Position numbers and translations under genes: made by a program. Positions 24,964 to 35,032 of a DNA stretch of 64,000 bases are shown one piece after another; position 1 is the stretch's first letter; every line of letters begins with the position of its first letter. The stretch is from positions 248,001-312,000 of the forward strand of contig NC_013124.1 in NCBI RefSeq assembly GCF_000023265.1, in the 5' to 3' direction. Below the pieces are notes generated by a model, which made no database searches, had not been told where the DNA came from, and worked only from the letters and a program-made list of their open reading frames with translations. This DNA is from Acidimicrobium ferrooxidans DSM 10331. GTDB taxonomy: Bacteria > Actinomycetota > Acidimicrobiia > Acidimicrobiales > Acidimicrobiaceae.

Positions 24964-25959
24964 ATGGTTACGGGGAAGTCGCAGAGCGTGCTCGATGCCA
25001 TCGGATCGACACCGCTCATCGAGGTCGAGCCCTCCATCTTCGCCAAGCTCGAGTACCTCAACCCATCGGGCTCCATCAAGGCGCGCATCGCGCGCTACAT
25101 GATCGAGGCAGCGGAGGCACGCGGCGAGCTCGAGCCCGGCATGACCATCGTCGAGGCCTCGAGTGGCAACACGGGCAACGCCCTCGCGATGGTCGCGGCG
25201 GTGAAGGGCTACCGCATGGTCGTCGTCATGCCAGAGGGGCTCTCGTCAGAGCGCGCAGCGATCTCGCGCGGGTTCGGCGCGGAGGTCCTGCGCGTCGGGA
25301 ACTTCCACGTTCAGCATGCCCGCGAGACCGCGGTGGAGATGGGCGAGCGCCCGGGTTTCTTCTGCCCGCGCCAGTTCGATTCCGAGGACAACGTGGCCGA
25401 GAACCGTGAGTGGCTAGGGCCGGAGATCGTGACCGATCTCGGTGCACCGCCGGACGCGTTCGTCATGGGTGTCGGGACGGGCGGGACGCTCATCGGCGTT
25501 GGTCAAGCGCTCCGGGCGGTCAACCCCACGACTCGGCTCGTCGCGGTGGAGCCGGAGGAGAGCTGCACGATCCTCTGTGGTGAAGTTCACCACCATCGCA
25601 TCGAGGGCATCGCCGATGGCTTCGTCCCCACGATCTACGAGCGCCACCGGACGATGGTCGACGAGGTGATCCCGGTCACGAGCCTGGACGCGGTTCGCAC
25701 CATGCGCGAGCTCGCGCGCCGCGGCATGTTGGTCGGGCCGAGTTCGGGGGCGAACCTGGTCGCCGCCCGTCAGCTCCGCGAGAAACTCGGGCCGAACGCC
25801 ACGATCGTGACGATCTTTGCCGACGAGGGGGAGAAGTACCTCACGGAGTACTTCTTGACCCGTGGCGAGCTCGCTGCGATCCTCGAGGGCAGCCACGACG
25901 ACGACTGGGTCGCCGCCTCGGGCGGCATCACGGCGCCGTTGCCTCCCCTTGCTCGGTGA
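24964..25959 (+). CDS. Cysteine synthase family PLP enzyme
   Basis: Fold-type II PLP enzyme of 331 residues. PLP-lysine motif: NPSGSIKARIARYM. Substrate loop: EASSGNTGNALAMVAA. Phosphate-binding glycine loop: GVGTGGTLIGVGQAL. The C-terminal pyrimidine-side segment is VGPSSGANLVAA. The region after PEESC differs from typical CysK (CTILCGEVHHHRIEGIADG), so a related beta-replacement activity is possible. The 3' end overlaps the convergent ABC exporter gene by 32 bases. Confidence 0.85.
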   Translation: MVTGKSQSVLDAIGSTPLIEVEPSIFAKLEYLNPSGSIKARIARYMIEAAEARGELEPGMTIVEASSGNTGNALAMVAAVKGYRMVVVMPEGLSSERAAISRGFGAEVLRVGNFHVQHARETAVEMGERPGFFCPRQFDSEDNVAENREWLGPEIVTDLGAPPDAFVMGVGTGGTLIGVGQALRAVNPTTRLVAVEPEESCTILCGEVHHHRIEGIADGFVPTIYERHRTMVDEVIPVTSLDAVRTMRELARRGMLVGPSSGANLVAARQLREKLGPNATIVTIFADEGEKYLTEYFLTRGELAAILEGSHDDDWVAASGGITAPLPPLAR

Positions 25960-27808
25960 GGAACTGACGCTCGAAGAGCTCGGCGTAGAGCCCACCTGCG
26001 GCGAGAAGCTCGGCGTGGCTCCCTTGCTCGACGACACTGCCGGCGGCCATGACGGCGATGGTGTCGGCACCGAGGACGGTGGAGAGGCGGTGGGCGATCA
26101 CGATGGCGGTCCGTCCCTGGAGGGTGTCGCCGATCGCTGACTGGATGAGTGCTTCGTTCTGAGCGTCCAGGCTCGAGGTCGCCTCGTCGAGGATGACGAT
26201 GCGCGGGTTGCGCAGCAGGACGCGCGCGATGGCGAGCCGTTGCTTCTCGCCGCCCGAGAGTCGGTAGCCGCGCTCGCCGACGAGGGTGTCGAGGCGATCA
26301 GGGAGGGCCTCGATGGTCGCGAGGAGCTGGGCGCGCGCGAGCGCATCGCGCAGCTCGTCCTCGGTCGCGGATGGCTTGGCGTAGCGAAGGTTCGCGCGCA
26401 CGGTGTCGTGGAAGAGGAACGGATCTTGGGTGACGACGCCGATCTCGGCCCGGAGCTCCTCGAGGTCGAGCTCGCGCAGGTCGATGCCGTCGAGCGTGAC
26501 GCGACCGCGCTCTGGATCCCACATCCGCGTCACCAGCATGGTCACCGTGGTTTTGCCAGCCCCTGATGGGCCGACGAGCGCGAGGGTATGGCCGGGCTCG
26601 ACGTGGAGCGTCACCCCGGCAAGCGCCCAATCACGCTCCTCGCTCCGCGGGACACCCTGCTTGGTGAGGCTCGCGACCGCCTGGTTCCGAGGATAGCGAA
26701 ACCACACGTCCTCGAGGGCGACCCTACCCTCGACGCGCTGCAGGTGACGTGGGTTCGGGGGCGAGGTCACGGCGGGTTGGACGTCGAGGACCTCGAAGAT
26801 GCGGTCGAAGCTCACGAGTGCCTGGAGAAGGTTGACCCGAGCCGAGGAGAGGTCGGTGATGGGCCCGGTGAGGCGGGTGACGTACTGCGCGAGCGCGACG
26901 AGCGATCCCAGGGAGAGTGCGCCGCGGATCACCTGGTCACCTCCGAGGGCATAGACCGCGATGGTCCCGATCGCGCTCGCAAGCCCGAGAATAGCGAAGT
27001 AGACCCTGCCGACCAGGGCGAAGCGCACACCCGCGTCACGGACGCGACCCGCATGATGGGAGAAGGTGTCGAGCTCGTCGCCTCGGCGGCCGAAGAGCGC
27101 AACGAGCAGCGCGCCGGAGACGTTGAAGCGCTCCTGGGTGAAGGCGTTCATCTCGGCATTGGCTTGCATCTGTTCGCGCGCAGCGTGTGCGACACGACGC
27201 GACAAGAGGCGGTCGACGAGGACGAAGACCGGCACGATGAGCAACGAGAGGGCGGTGACGAGCGGTGAGAGCGCGACCATGAAGCCGAGCGTGAAGATCA
27301 GGGTCGAAAGATCGCTCACCACCGAGCCGAGGGTCCCGACGACGGCTTGTGAGCTGGTGACGTCCGAGGAGATGCGCGAGAGCACCGAGCCCGTCTGTGC
27401 CTCGGTGAAGAAGCCGAGCGACAGCTCCTGGAGGTGGGCGACGAGACGGGTGCGCAGGTCGAAGATGATCCGCTCGCCAGCGACCGAGGAGACGTAGCGC
27501 GTTCCCACGCCGAGCGCGCTCTGAGCGAGCGACAGCGCGGCGATGATGACGACGTCGATCGTGAGGCGCCCGATCGAGCGCCGAACGATGGCGACGTTGA
27601 TGATGTCTCGCACCACGAGCGGCACCAGTGCGCCGAGGAGTGCGGAGATGGCGAGCGTGGCCAGGTAGACGATGATGAGGGCCCGATGGCGCTTCGTGAC
27701 GCTCCAGGCCCGCCGAAGCGTGCGGCGATCGATCGAGCCTGGCCGCACCGGATCGGCGGCCATGCCTCGCAGCGCGCGCATTCCGCCGAAGCCCCCTCCA
27801 GGCTGCAC
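25928..27808 (-). CDS. ABC exporter, fused membrane and ATPase domains
   Basis: The 626-residue half-transporter of the MsbA/LmrA type acts as a dimer. Six hydrophobic segments occupy about 40-330, then the nucleotide-binding domain has Walker A VGPSGAGKTTVT, the signature YRLSGGEKQRLAIARV and Walker B IVILDEATSSLD. The H-loop is IVIAHRLSTV. The substrate is unknown. GTG 27808 is preceded by GAGGAGG. A TAGCCT box lies at 27830-27835 on the minus strand. It is divergent from bluB. Confidence 0.92.
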   Translation of the reverse strand: MQPGGGFGGMRALRGMAADPVRPGSIDRRTLRRAWSVTKRHRALIIVYLATLAISALLGALVPLVVRDIINVAIVRRSIGRLTIDVVIIAALSLAQSALGVGTRYVSSVAGERIIFDLRTRLVAHLQELSLGFFTEAQTGSVLSRISSDVTSSQAVVGTLGSVVSDLSTLIFTLGFMVALSPLVTALSLLIVPVFVLVDRLLSRRVAHAAREQMQANAEMNAFTQERFNVSGALLVALFGRRGDELDTFSHHAGRVRDAGVRFALVGRVYFAILGLASAIGTIAVYALGGDQVIRGALSLGSLVALAQYVTRLTGPITDLSSARVNLLQALVSFDRIFEVLDVQPAVTSPPNPRHLQRVEGRVALEDVWFRYPRNQAVASLTKQGVPRSEERDWALAGVTLHVEPGHTLALVGPSGAGKTTVTMLVTRMWDPERGRVTLDGIDLRELDLEELRAEIGVVTQDPFLFHDTVRANLRYAKPSATEDELRDALARAQLLATIEALPDRLDTLVGERGYRLSGGEKQRLAIARVLLRNPRIVILDEATSSLDAQNEALIQSAIGDTLQGRTAIVIAHRLSTVLGADTIAVMAAGSVVEQGSHAELLAAGGLYAELFERQFLTEQGEATAP

Positions 27809-27870
27809 CGCGCCTCCTCTCTCGGAACCAGGCTAGACGCGGTGGTGTTGGCCGAGCAGGGCGGCTCGCG

Positions 27871-27876
27871 TAGGGT
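27871..27876 (+). promoter_or_regulatory. -10 box TAGGGT of bluB, leaderless spacing
   Basis: TAGGGT is followed by six bases and GTG 27883. No Shine-Dalgarno sequence is present. Confidence 0.55.
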
Positions 27877-27882
27877 TGAGCC

Positions 27883-28584
27883 GTGAACCAGCTCGCGCAG
27901 TCGCTCTACGAGGTCGTCGTCCGTCGTCGAGACGTACGTCGGGAGTTCATCGATGGGCCCCTCGATCCCGAGGTCCTCGGACGAATCCTGGCCGCGGCCC
28001 ATCACGCTCCCAGCGTGGGCATGAGCCAGCCCTGGGACTTCGTGGTGGTGCGCGATCGCGAGCTCAGGGCGGCCTTTCGAGATCACGTGCTCGAGGAACG
28101 GGCGAACTTCGCCGCGTCGCTGGATCCGGAGCGTCGGGAACGTTTCGACAACGTCCGGATCGAGGGCATTCTCGAGGCGCAGGTCGGCATCGTCGTCACC
28201 TACGACGCCTCACGGGGTTCCCCGAACGTACTCGGGCGCCACGCGATCGCCGATGCCGGCCTCTACTCGGTGTGTCTCGCCATCGAGAACCTCTGGCTGG
28301 CCGCCACCGCCGAGGGGATCGGGGTGGGTTGGGTCTCGTTCTATCGGGAGCCGTTCCTCGCCTCGCTGCTCGGGATCCCTGCGGGGATCCGTCCGGTGGC
28401 CTGGCTCGCGGTCGGTCCGGTGGCACGATTCCAGGAGGTTCCCGATCTCGAGCGAGCCGACTGGCAGCGCCGTCGCCCACTCGCGCCCTTCGTCCACCTC
28501 GACCGCTTCGACGCCGACGCCCCCGGCGAGGACCTGGTGGTCCTGCCGGAGCGCCTGGTCGGGGAATCGGCGGACATGGACTGA
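27883..28584 (+). CDS. bluB: 5,6-dimethylbenzimidazole synthase
   Basis: Flavin-destructase of the nitroreductase fold that makes the lower ligand of cobalamin from reduced FMN. The 233 residues contain the diagnostic opening RRRDVRREF, LAAAHHAPSVGMSQPWDFVV and the GVGWVSFY segment. It implies capacity for B12 assembly, matching the CobA domain at 7890. No cobalamin riboswitch is seen and the gene appears leaderless. It ends 22 bases before the convergent GDH stop. Confidence 0.88.
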   Translation: MNQLAQSLYEVVVRRRDVRREFIDGPLDPEVLGRILAAAHHAPSVGMSQPWDFVVVRDRELRAAFRDHVLEERANFAASLDPERRERFDNVRIEGILEAQVGIVVTYDASRGSPNVLGRHAIADAGLYSVCLAIENLWLAATAEGIGVGWVSFYREPFLASLLGIPAGIRPVAWLAVGPVARFQEVPDLERADWQRRRPLAPFVHLDRFDADAPGEDLVVLPERLVGESADMD

Positions 28585-28606
28585 GCGATCTGCGGGTCGC
28601 GTTCGT

Positions 28607-31600
28607 CTAGGGCGCGATCGTCGTCGCGACCAGCAGCGCGAGCAGCACGTCGCGGGCGCCGAGCGCTCGTTCGAGCTCGCCCAGAGCGTCGTCGGAAGGA
28701 CGCGGGGCCCCGTCGATGATCTCGGCCAGGGCGAGGCGAGCGATCCGATCGGTGATCTCCTGCAGTGCCGCCGCTTCGACGAGATTCGCCGGGACCAACG
28801 CGCGTGCGCGCTCGCGCAGGCTTCGTGCCCAGGTCTGATCCAGCAGCCTTGCTGCGTCGTCCGCACCCACGCGGCCAGCGATGATGGCGGCCAGCGCGAG
28901 GGTCGCGCCGCGCCAGGCTGCGAGGCCTGCTACGTGGGCGTCGTGTCCCTCGGCCTCGAGCGCAGCCGCCTCTGTGCGAAGCCGCTCGTCGGCCGTCAGC
29001 TCGTTGACGAGAGCCGCGCGCTCGGCAAGCGTGGTTGGGTCGGCAAGCTCGAGCGGATCCTCCACGAGCAGACGGAGGTCGAGCGCCGCGTCGACGAGGG
29101 TGTCGCGGATCCGTCCATAGGCACCAAGCCGACCCGCGAAGCTCCCGTCGCGGCGCCAGAGAAGGCGGCGAGCGACGTCCTCGGCCCCCGTCGCGAAGAT
29201 GGCGATCGTGGCAAACTCGGCTGCGCGCAGATAGCTCGTTCTGCCAAGCTGGGCGATGCGGGCCACACCGAGGATGCCGAGGTGGTTCACGAGGAGGTTG
29301 GCGAGCGCCGTCGCGACCAACTCGCGGCGGAGCGGGTGCGCCACGCCTGCGTCCGAGACGAGGCGGCGTACCTCGATCGGGAAGTAGTTGAGGAAGAGCT
29401 CGTCGGTGATCGGATGATCGAGCAATGAGGAGGACTCGAGGAGCTGCGTGAGGTGGATCTTCGCGTAGGAGATCTCGATCGCGAGCTCCGATCTGGTGAG
29501 CGGGCGCCCCAGCGAGCCTCCGCGAACGGCCGCTGGATCGGGCAGCGTCTCGACCGCCACGTCGAGCTCGGCCTCGCGGACCAGGCGCTCGAGCAGCGCG
29601 CCATGCTCCTCGGCCCTTCGTCCGGCCTCGTGCTCCTCGAGGCTGAGGACCCAGTTCTGGTAGACGTTGTCGGCCAGGACCTGCGCTTCGACCTCTCCGG
29701 TCAGCTGTGCGAGGAGCTGGTTGCGCTCTTCGGTGGTCAGGTGACCCTGGCGCCGCAGCTCTTCGAGGGCGATCTTGATGTTGACCTCGTGGTCGGAGGT
29801 GTCAACACCGGCAGAGTTGTCGATCGAGTCGGTGTTGGCACGGCCACCGTGCATGCAGTACTCGATACGCCCTGCCTGCGTGAGGCCAAGGTTGCCGCCC
29901 TCGGCGACGATGCGTGCTCGTAGCTCGGATCCCGTGACGCGGATGCGATCATTGGCGCGGTCGCCGACGTCGGCGTCGCGCTCGGTCGTCGCACGAACGT
30001 AGGTGCCGATCCCGCCGTTGAACAGGAGATCGACCGGCGCCATCAGCATGGCGTGGATGACCTCGTCGGGTTCGTGAGCTCCGGGGGCAAGGTCCAGGAG
30101 CACGGCAGCCTCTGGCGAGAGGTCGACGTGCTTGGCTGATCGCGAGAAGACGCCCCCGCCCGCCGAGATGGCATCGGCGGGATAGTCGGCCCAGCTCGTG
30201 CCGGCCCCGCGTGCGAAGAGGCTCGCGCGTGCGGCAAACGAACGTTCCGGGTCGGGGTCGGGGTCGAGGAAGATGTGCCGGTGGTCGAAGGCGCCCACAA
30301 GGCGGATCCCGTGCGAGCGCAGCATGCCGTTGCCGAAGACGTCGCCGGACATGTCGCCGATGCCGATCACGGTGATGGGGCCGTCGGGGTCGCGCTCGAG
30401 TTCGTCGAGGTGGTGTCGTACCGAGATCCACGCACCCTTGGCGGTGATGCCCATCTCCTTGTGGTCGAAGCCGTTCGACCCACCCGAGGCGAACGCATCA
30501 CCGAGCCAGAAACCCATCTCGAGTGCGATCTCGTTCGCGATATCGGAGAAGGTCGCCGTGCCCTTGTCGGCGGCGACCACGAGGTAGTGGTCGTTGCCGT
30601 CGGTGACGACCGTGCGAGGGGGATGGACGATGGTTCCGTCGACGAGGTTGTCCGTGAGCGAGAGCAGGGTGCGCATGAAGGTGCGATACGAGCGCTCGAC
30701 CTTGTGCGGGTTGCGCTCACCGGGTGCGAGGTCGCGAACGACGAAGCCGCCCTTGGAGCCCATCGGCACGATCACCGCGTTCTTCACGGTCTGGGCCTTC
30801 ATGAGTCCGAGGATCTCGGTGCGGAAGTCGTCGGGCCGGTCGGAGAAGCGGATGCCACCTCGAGCGATGCGTCCGCCGCGCAGGTGCACCGCCTCCGTGG
30901 TGCGCGAGCGCAGGTAGATCTCGAAGCGTGGGCGCGGCGAGGGCAGGTAGGTGAGCTGGCGCGGGTCGAGCTTGAACGCGATGGCCTCGCGTTCGGGCTG
31001 GAAGATATTGGTCCGCGTCATCGCCATGACGATCTCGGCGAGCGCGCGCAGCACCTTCTCGTCCTCGAGCGTCGCTGCGGCCTCGATATCGGTGGCGAGC
31101 TGGGTCGTGATGGCCTCGACGTCACGGGGTCGATCGAGTTCGCTGGCGTCGGGGTCGAACCGCGCGTGGACGAGCCGGACGAGATCGCGAGCTGCGAGCG
31201 GGGTGCGGGTGAGCGTGCGTCGGGCCGAAGCCTCGGTGACACCGAGCGTCCCAAAGCGCAAGTAGGCACACAGCGCGCGTGTGAGGTCGATGTCATCGAG
31301 GTCGAGCGCGGCCGTCGTCACGAGGGTGTTCAGGTCGTCCGCCTCTGCCTGACCTGCGATGACCGCTTCGATGGCGCGTTCGAGGCGATGGGCCGCTGCG
31401 TCGTCGCCGAGCCCATCGGCGACCCCCGCTGGCCAGCCCAGGCGAAGCTCGATGATCCACACATCCTCGCCGGCGACCCGTCCCGTGTAGGGGACTTCCT
31501 CGCGTACGCGTGCGCCGAAGCCCTCGAGGACCGGGACGATGTCGGACAGCGCTGGTCGTTGGCCGACCGCGACGAGCCGAAGTCGCTCCACCTCTCCGGT

Positions 31601-33163
31601 CGCGGGTCGACGTACCGCGAGCCGTACTGGCGAGCGTCGCGCTCGGCCGAGCGCGAGGACGTCGAGCGCCGCCTCGCGCTCGGTGGTGTCGATGGCGTAG
31701 CTCTCCTCCATGCCCTCGGCGAGCGCCGTGGCGAGGCTCGAGGTCTCTGGATCGGCATCGGGGGTGCTGAGGGCATTGACGGCAGCCTCGAGGCGCAGAC
31801 GGAAGGGGGTCGTGGCGGCGGCGATCGCCGCCTCGAGCTGACTCGGATCCTCCGGGACGCGATCGAGGAGGTAGTCGAGGACGAGTCGCCGCTCGGAGAG
31901 GTTCTGCGTGAGCTGTGCGGTGGCAACGAGGCCACGCTCGACGAGCACCGCCTCGAGGCGATCCTCGACGCCATAGTCGACCCGAGCGGCCGGCACCACG
32001 ACCACGAGCCTCGCCCCCGCCTCGACCGGGATCACGAGGGCACGGGGCAGCCCGAGTTCCTCGGCGAGCAATCCAGCGCGACACAGCTCGTCGAAGGTTG
32101 CGTCGTCGACTCCGATCGCCAGGTCGGCAGGGAGCGAGCCGACGAAGTCGCGCAACACGCGCCATGAGTGGCTCGATGGCAGGAGCGCGAGGAGCTGGCG
32201 GACGCGCTCGAGGCGGCTGGCGATCTCGGGTGCGCCAACCCCGATCCCGCTGACGAGCGACGGGCGGAAGGTCCCCACGAAGTGCACGGCGCCCGACGAC
32301 GTCCCGATGGACAGTGTGCGCAGCGGCGAGTGATCGAGGATGGGGGCTGGGATCGCGGTGGGCTCGAGGCGCCACTGCCCTGCCGAGACCGCCAGGGTTG
32401 GCACGGCGACGTCGATGCCCCGCCGCTGTTCACCCTCGGCGCTGACTCGCAGTTCGGCGATCGGGAGGAAGTGGGCGATCGCCGAGGTTCCGGGCGTCTC
32501 GCCACCGTCGAGGCCCTCGGTCGCCTCCGCAAGCGTTGCGAGCTCGTCGCCCATGGCCTCGCGATCGTGCTCGAGTCGCAGCAGCTGCGTCGCCTGCGTC
32601 GCGAGGGTTCGCGCGAGGTGCTCGGTCTCGATGCGTGACAGGCGGGTCGGTGTCGTCGCTGCGAAGAAGGAGACGAGGTGGGAGCCCTCGACGAACTCGG
32701 CGTTCGCGTCGGTGAGCTCGCCTTCTTCCAAGATGGGATGGAACGTGCTCGCGTTGTCCACGATCTGGCGTACCGCGGCGATGAAGGTGTCGACGAGCCA
32801 AGGGACATCCCAGCTCACGACCACGATGCTCGTGAGGGGGCGCGCCGGTTCGGCGATGACCCGCTCGAGATCGGTCGCGCCGTCTTGGCCACAGTGCACA
32901 CGGAGGACCTCGTTGTCCTGGGCGATCTCGACGATGCAGCGGTCGGAGCCCTTGGCGTTCGTGAGCGCATCGAAGAGGGCCGCGACCGCGACGCCGATGC
33001 GCTCGGTGGTGAGCGCGCTGGTCTCCTCGTCGTCGAGGTGGCGCGCGAGGCTCGCGACGAAGTGTTCCAGGGCGCCAGCGTGCGACGGCACGGCGCCAGA
33101 ATGTCTGCGGACCGATGACAAGAGGGACGCCGTTTCTGGACGCCCAGTACCAGCTTCGAGCAT
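28607..33163 (-). CDS. gdh: NAD-specific glutamate dehydrogenase, large 180-kDa class
   Basis: Oxidatively deaminates glutamate to 2-oxoglutarate with NAD+. The 1518 residues match the L-GDH class of Streptomyces and Mycobacterium. The catalytic core (about 700-1200) has LRGGRIARGGIRFSDRPDDF, the Lys-containing LMKAQTVKNAVIVPMGSKGG and the dinucleotide segment VIGIGDMSGDVFGNGML. A long regulatory N-terminal part and helical C-terminal part flank it. I chose ATG 33163, preceded by AAAGGAGT, over a start 45 codons upstream. A TAGGCT box lies at 33198-33203. Large antisense frames inside it are shadows. Confidence 0.93.
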   Translation of the reverse strand: MLEAGTGRPETASLLSSVRRHSGAVPSHAGALEHFVASLARHLDDEETSALTTERIGVAVAALFDALTNAKGSDRCIVEIAQDNEVLRVHCGQDGATDLERVIAEPARPLTSIVVVSWDVPWLVDTFIAAVRQIVDNASTFHPILEEGELTDANAEFVEGSHLVSFFAATTPTRLSRIETEHLARTLATQATQLLRLEHDREAMGDELATLAEATEGLDGGETPGTSAIAHFLPIAELRVSAEGEQRRGIDVAVPTLAVSAGQWRLEPTAIPAPILDHSPLRTLSIGTSSGAVHFVGTFRPSLVSGIGVGAPEIASRLERVRQLLALLPSSHSWRVLRDFVGSLPADLAIGVDDATFDELCRAGLLAEELGLPRALVIPVEAGARLVVVVPAARVDYGVEDRLEAVLVERGLVATAQLTQNLSERRLVLDYLLDRVPEDPSQLEAAIAAATTPFRLRLEAAVNALSTPDADPETSSLATALAEGMEESYAIDTTEREAALDVLALGRARRSPVRLAVRRPATGEVERLRLVAVGQRPALSDIVPVLEGFGARVREEVPYTGRVAGEDVWIIELRLGWPAGVADGLGDDAAAHRLERAIEAVIAGQAEADDLNTLVTTAALDLDDIDLTRALCAYLRFGTLGVTEASARRTLTRTPLAARDLVRLVHARFDPDASELDRPRDVEAITTQLATDIEAAATLEDEKVLRALAEIVMAMTRTNIFQPEREAIAFKLDPRQLTYLPSPRPRFEIYLRSRTTEAVHLRGGRIARGGIRFSDRPDDFRTEILGLMKAQTVKNAVIVPMGSKGGFVVRDLAPGERNPHKVERSYRTFMRTLLSLTDNLVDGTIVHPPRTVVTDGNDHYLVVAADKGTATFSDIANEIALEMGFWLGDAFASGGSNGFDHKEMGITAKGAWISVRHHLDELERDPDGPITVIGIGDMSGDVFGNGMLRSHGIRLVGAFDHRHIFLDPDPDPERSFAARASLFARGAGTSWADYPADAISAGGGVFSRSAKHVDLSPEAAVLLDLAPGAHEPDEVIHAMLMAPVDLLFNGGIGTYVRATTERDADVGDRANDRIRVTGSELRARIVAEGGNLGLTQAGRIEYCMHGGRANTDSIDNSAGVDTSDHEVNIKIALEELRRQGHLTTEERNQLLAQLTGEVEAQVLADNVYQNWVLSLEEHEAGRRAEEHGALLERLVREAELDVAVETLPDPAAVRGGSLGRPLTRSELAIEISYAKIHLTQLLESSSLLDHPITDELFLNYFPIEVRRLVSDAGVAHPLRRELVATALANLLVNHLGILGVARIAQLGRTSYLRAAEFATIAIFATGAEDVARRLLWRRDGSFAGRLGAYGRIRDTLVDAALDLRLLVEDPLELADPTTLAERAALVNELTADERLRTEAAALEAEGHDAHVAGLAAWRGATLALAAIIAGRVGADDAARLLDQTWARSLRERARALVPANLVEAAALQEITDRIARLALAEIIDGAPRPSDDALGELERALGARDVLLALLVATTIAP

Positions 33164-33197
33164 CGTACGACTCCTTTGTCGACTTTGCGATGCCCCG

Positions 33198-33203
33198 AGC
33201 CTA
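33198..33203 (-). promoter_or_regulatory. -10 box TAGGCT of the glutamate dehydrogenase gene
   Basis: TAGGCT on the minus strand lies 34 bases before ATG 33163, leaving a short leader with the AAAGGAGT site. Confidence 0.4.
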
Positions 33204-33357
33204 CCGAGCTCGTGCGACTTCGCCAAGGGCTCGCCGGGCGCTCGAGGCGCTCGGAGCCCTATCGGCAGCTTCGGCGACGACTTGCGTGCGTCGTGCACGG
33301 CTGCGGTGGAGCGAGCTGCGACCTGGAGGTTCTCGCCCGTCGCAGCGCCCCTCGCAG

Positions 33358-34311
33358 CTAGCGGCGCGCGATCTCAGGGGCCATAATCGAGATGAGGTGG
33401 TAGGCAACGTGGGAGGCCGCGATGGTCGTGACCTCAGCGTGGTCGTAGGCAGGTGCGACCTCGACGACGTCGGCGCCACGGATGGAAAGATCGCGTAGCC
33501 CATCGAGGATCGCGAGCAATTCCCTGGAGGTGAGCCCTCCCGCCTCTGGTGTGCCGGTTCCGGGCGCAAAAGCCGGGTCGAGCACGTCGATGTCGATCGA
33601 GACGTAGACAGGTGCGGTGCCGACACGATCGCGGATGCGCTCCACCACGCCATCGACGCCGATGCGATCGACGTCACGTGCGGCGAGGACGCGAAAGCCC
33701 ATGTCAGCGTCCTCGGTGAGGTCGGAGCGCGCATACAGCGGTCCTCGGGTGCCGACGTGCACGCTCGCGTCGGGGGCGAGGAGGCCTTCTTCGAACGCGC
33801 GGCGAAACGGCGTCCCGTGCGTGTAGGGCGCGTCGAAGTAGGTGTCCCAGGTGTCGAGGTGAGCGTCGAAGTGGACGAGGGCGAGTGGTCCAGTGCGGGG
33901 CGCCAGGGCGCGTAACAGCCCCAGTGCGATGGTGTGATCGCCTCCGAGGGTGACGATGGTTCGACCAGCCTCGCCGAGCTCTCGCGCAGCACTCGTGATG
34001 GCAGTGAGCGCAGCGTCGATCGAGAACGGGTTCGCCGCCACGTCGCCCGCGTCGGCGACCTGTACTTCGGCGAATGGCCAGACGTCGAGGTCGGGGTTGT
34101 ATGGGCGCAGCAGCTTGGAGCCCGCTCGAATGGCTGAGGGGCCAAAGCGTGCTCCTGGTCGATACGACGTACCCGCGTCGAAGGGGACGCCGAGGACGAC
34201 CAGGCGAGCGTGAGGCGCCTCGTCGAGACGGGGCAGGCGTGCGAAGGTTGCGGGGCCGCCGAAGCGCGGCGCGACGAGCGCGTCTGGCGGTCCGATGATC
34301 TCGTCAGTCAT
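33358..34311 (-). CDS. Agmatinase/arginase family ureohydrolase
   Basis: Dimanganese hydrolase of 317 residues that releases urea from a guanidino compound. The three metal motifs are intact: [22 protein letters not shown] and [20 protein letters not shown]. The sequence resembles agmatinase (SpeB) more than arginase, but guanidinobutyrase cannot be excluded. ATG 34311 is preceded by GGAGGAGGG. Proximity to glutamate dehydrogenase suggests a link to nitrogen turnover. A TAAGGT box (34366-34371, minus) would leave a leader of about 48 bases. Confidence 0.88.
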   Translation of the reverse strand: MTDEIIGPPDALVAPRFGGPATFARLPRLDEAPHARLVVLGVPFDAGTSYRPGARFGPSAIRAGSKLLRPYNPDLDVWPFAEVQVADAGDVAANPFSIDAALTAITSAARELGEAGRTIVTLGGDHTIALGLLRALAPRTGPLALVHFDAHLDTWDTYFDAPYTHGTPFRRAFEEGLLAPDASVHVGTRGPLYARSDLTEDADMGFRVLAARDVDRIGVDGVVERIRDRVGTAPVYVSIDIDVLDPAFAPGTGTPEAGGLTSRELLAILDGLRDLSIRGADVVEVAPAYDHAEVTTIAASHVAYHLISIMAPEIARR

Positions 34312-34402
34312 GGAGCCCTCCTCCGTTCCCCGGGCCCATGCGCGCTGTGCGCTGGTGCTCCTTGCACCTTAGAGGCAGTGTGCGGCCTCCGCCATGGCGA
34401 GC

Positions 34403-34408
34403 TAGCGT
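34403..34408 (+). promoter_or_regulatory. -10 box TAGCGT of the XRE-cupin operon, leaderless spacing
   Basis: TAGCGT is followed by six bases and GTG 34415. It lies divergently about 90 bases from the agmatinase start. Confidence 0.55.
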
Positions 34409-34414
34409 GAGGAC

Positions 34415-35032
34415 GTGCAGGCTCCACGCTTTCCGATCGGCGAGCGGCTGCGCCATGCTCGCGAGCAACGGGGTCTCTCCCTGGCCGCAGTTGCCGAGCG
34501 CACTGGCCTGTCGAAGGGGTTCCTCTCGCGGGTCGAGCGCGACGGGGTGAGCCCGTCCATCGACTCGTTGGTCGCGATCGCCGATGCCGTCGGGCTCGCC
34601 GTCGCGGACGTCTTTGCGGTGGCACCGGTGGTGGTTTCACGCTCCGTCGATCGCTTCCCCGATGGACTGCCTGGCGAGGGAGTCCGGGACACGTTGCTCT
34701 CCCCACCCGACGATCGGCGCGTTACCGTTCTCGAGACGGTCGCGGCACCCGGAGGGAGCGGCGGTGACGAGCTCTATCACCTGCCATCGCAGGTGGAACT
34801 TTGCTACGTGGTCGCCGGTCGTATCGAACTCGTTTTCGCGAGCGAGTGCTACACCCTCGATGCGGGTGACTCGGCGACCTTCGCTGCCGACGCAGCCCAC
34901 ACATGGCGCAACCTCGGCGACGGCGAGGCCCGGGTGCTCTGGGTGCTCGCACCGGCCCTTCGGGATCCCTGGACAGCCAAGGAGCGCCGCGACGACGGTT
35001 CGGTCGCGGACGTGCAGGGCGAACGTGTCTAG
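34415..35032 (+). CDS. XRE-family regulator with C-terminal cupin domain
   Basis: The 205 residues combine an N-terminal helix-turn-helix (about 10-64: LRHAREQRGLSLAAVAERTG, SKGFLSRVERDGVSPSIDSL) with a cupin barrel (about 105-185: HLPSQVELCYVVAGRIELVF, LDAGDSATFAADAAHTWRN). Relatives such as PuuR control polyamine or amino-acid genes. The divergent agmatinase-like gene is thus an attractive target (inference). It heads an operon with the receiver-like and DUF1614 genes. The GTG start lies at leaderless spacing. Confidence 0.88.
   Translation: MQAPRFPIGERLRHAREQRGLSLAAVAERTGLSKGFLSRVERDGVSPSIDSLVAIADAVGLAVADVFAVAPVVVSRSVDRFPDGLPGEGVRDTLLSPPDDRRVTVLETVAAPGGSGGDELYHLPSQVELCYVVAGRIELVFASECYTLDAGDSATFAADAAHTWRNLGDGEARVLWVLAPALRDPWTAKERRDDGSVADVQGERV

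Noticed and set aside
30275-32167. 630-codon open frame antisense to the glutamate dehydrogenase gene
   Set aside because: A GC-rich codon-position shadow of the opposite strand gene; composition is low-complexity charged residues with no domain.
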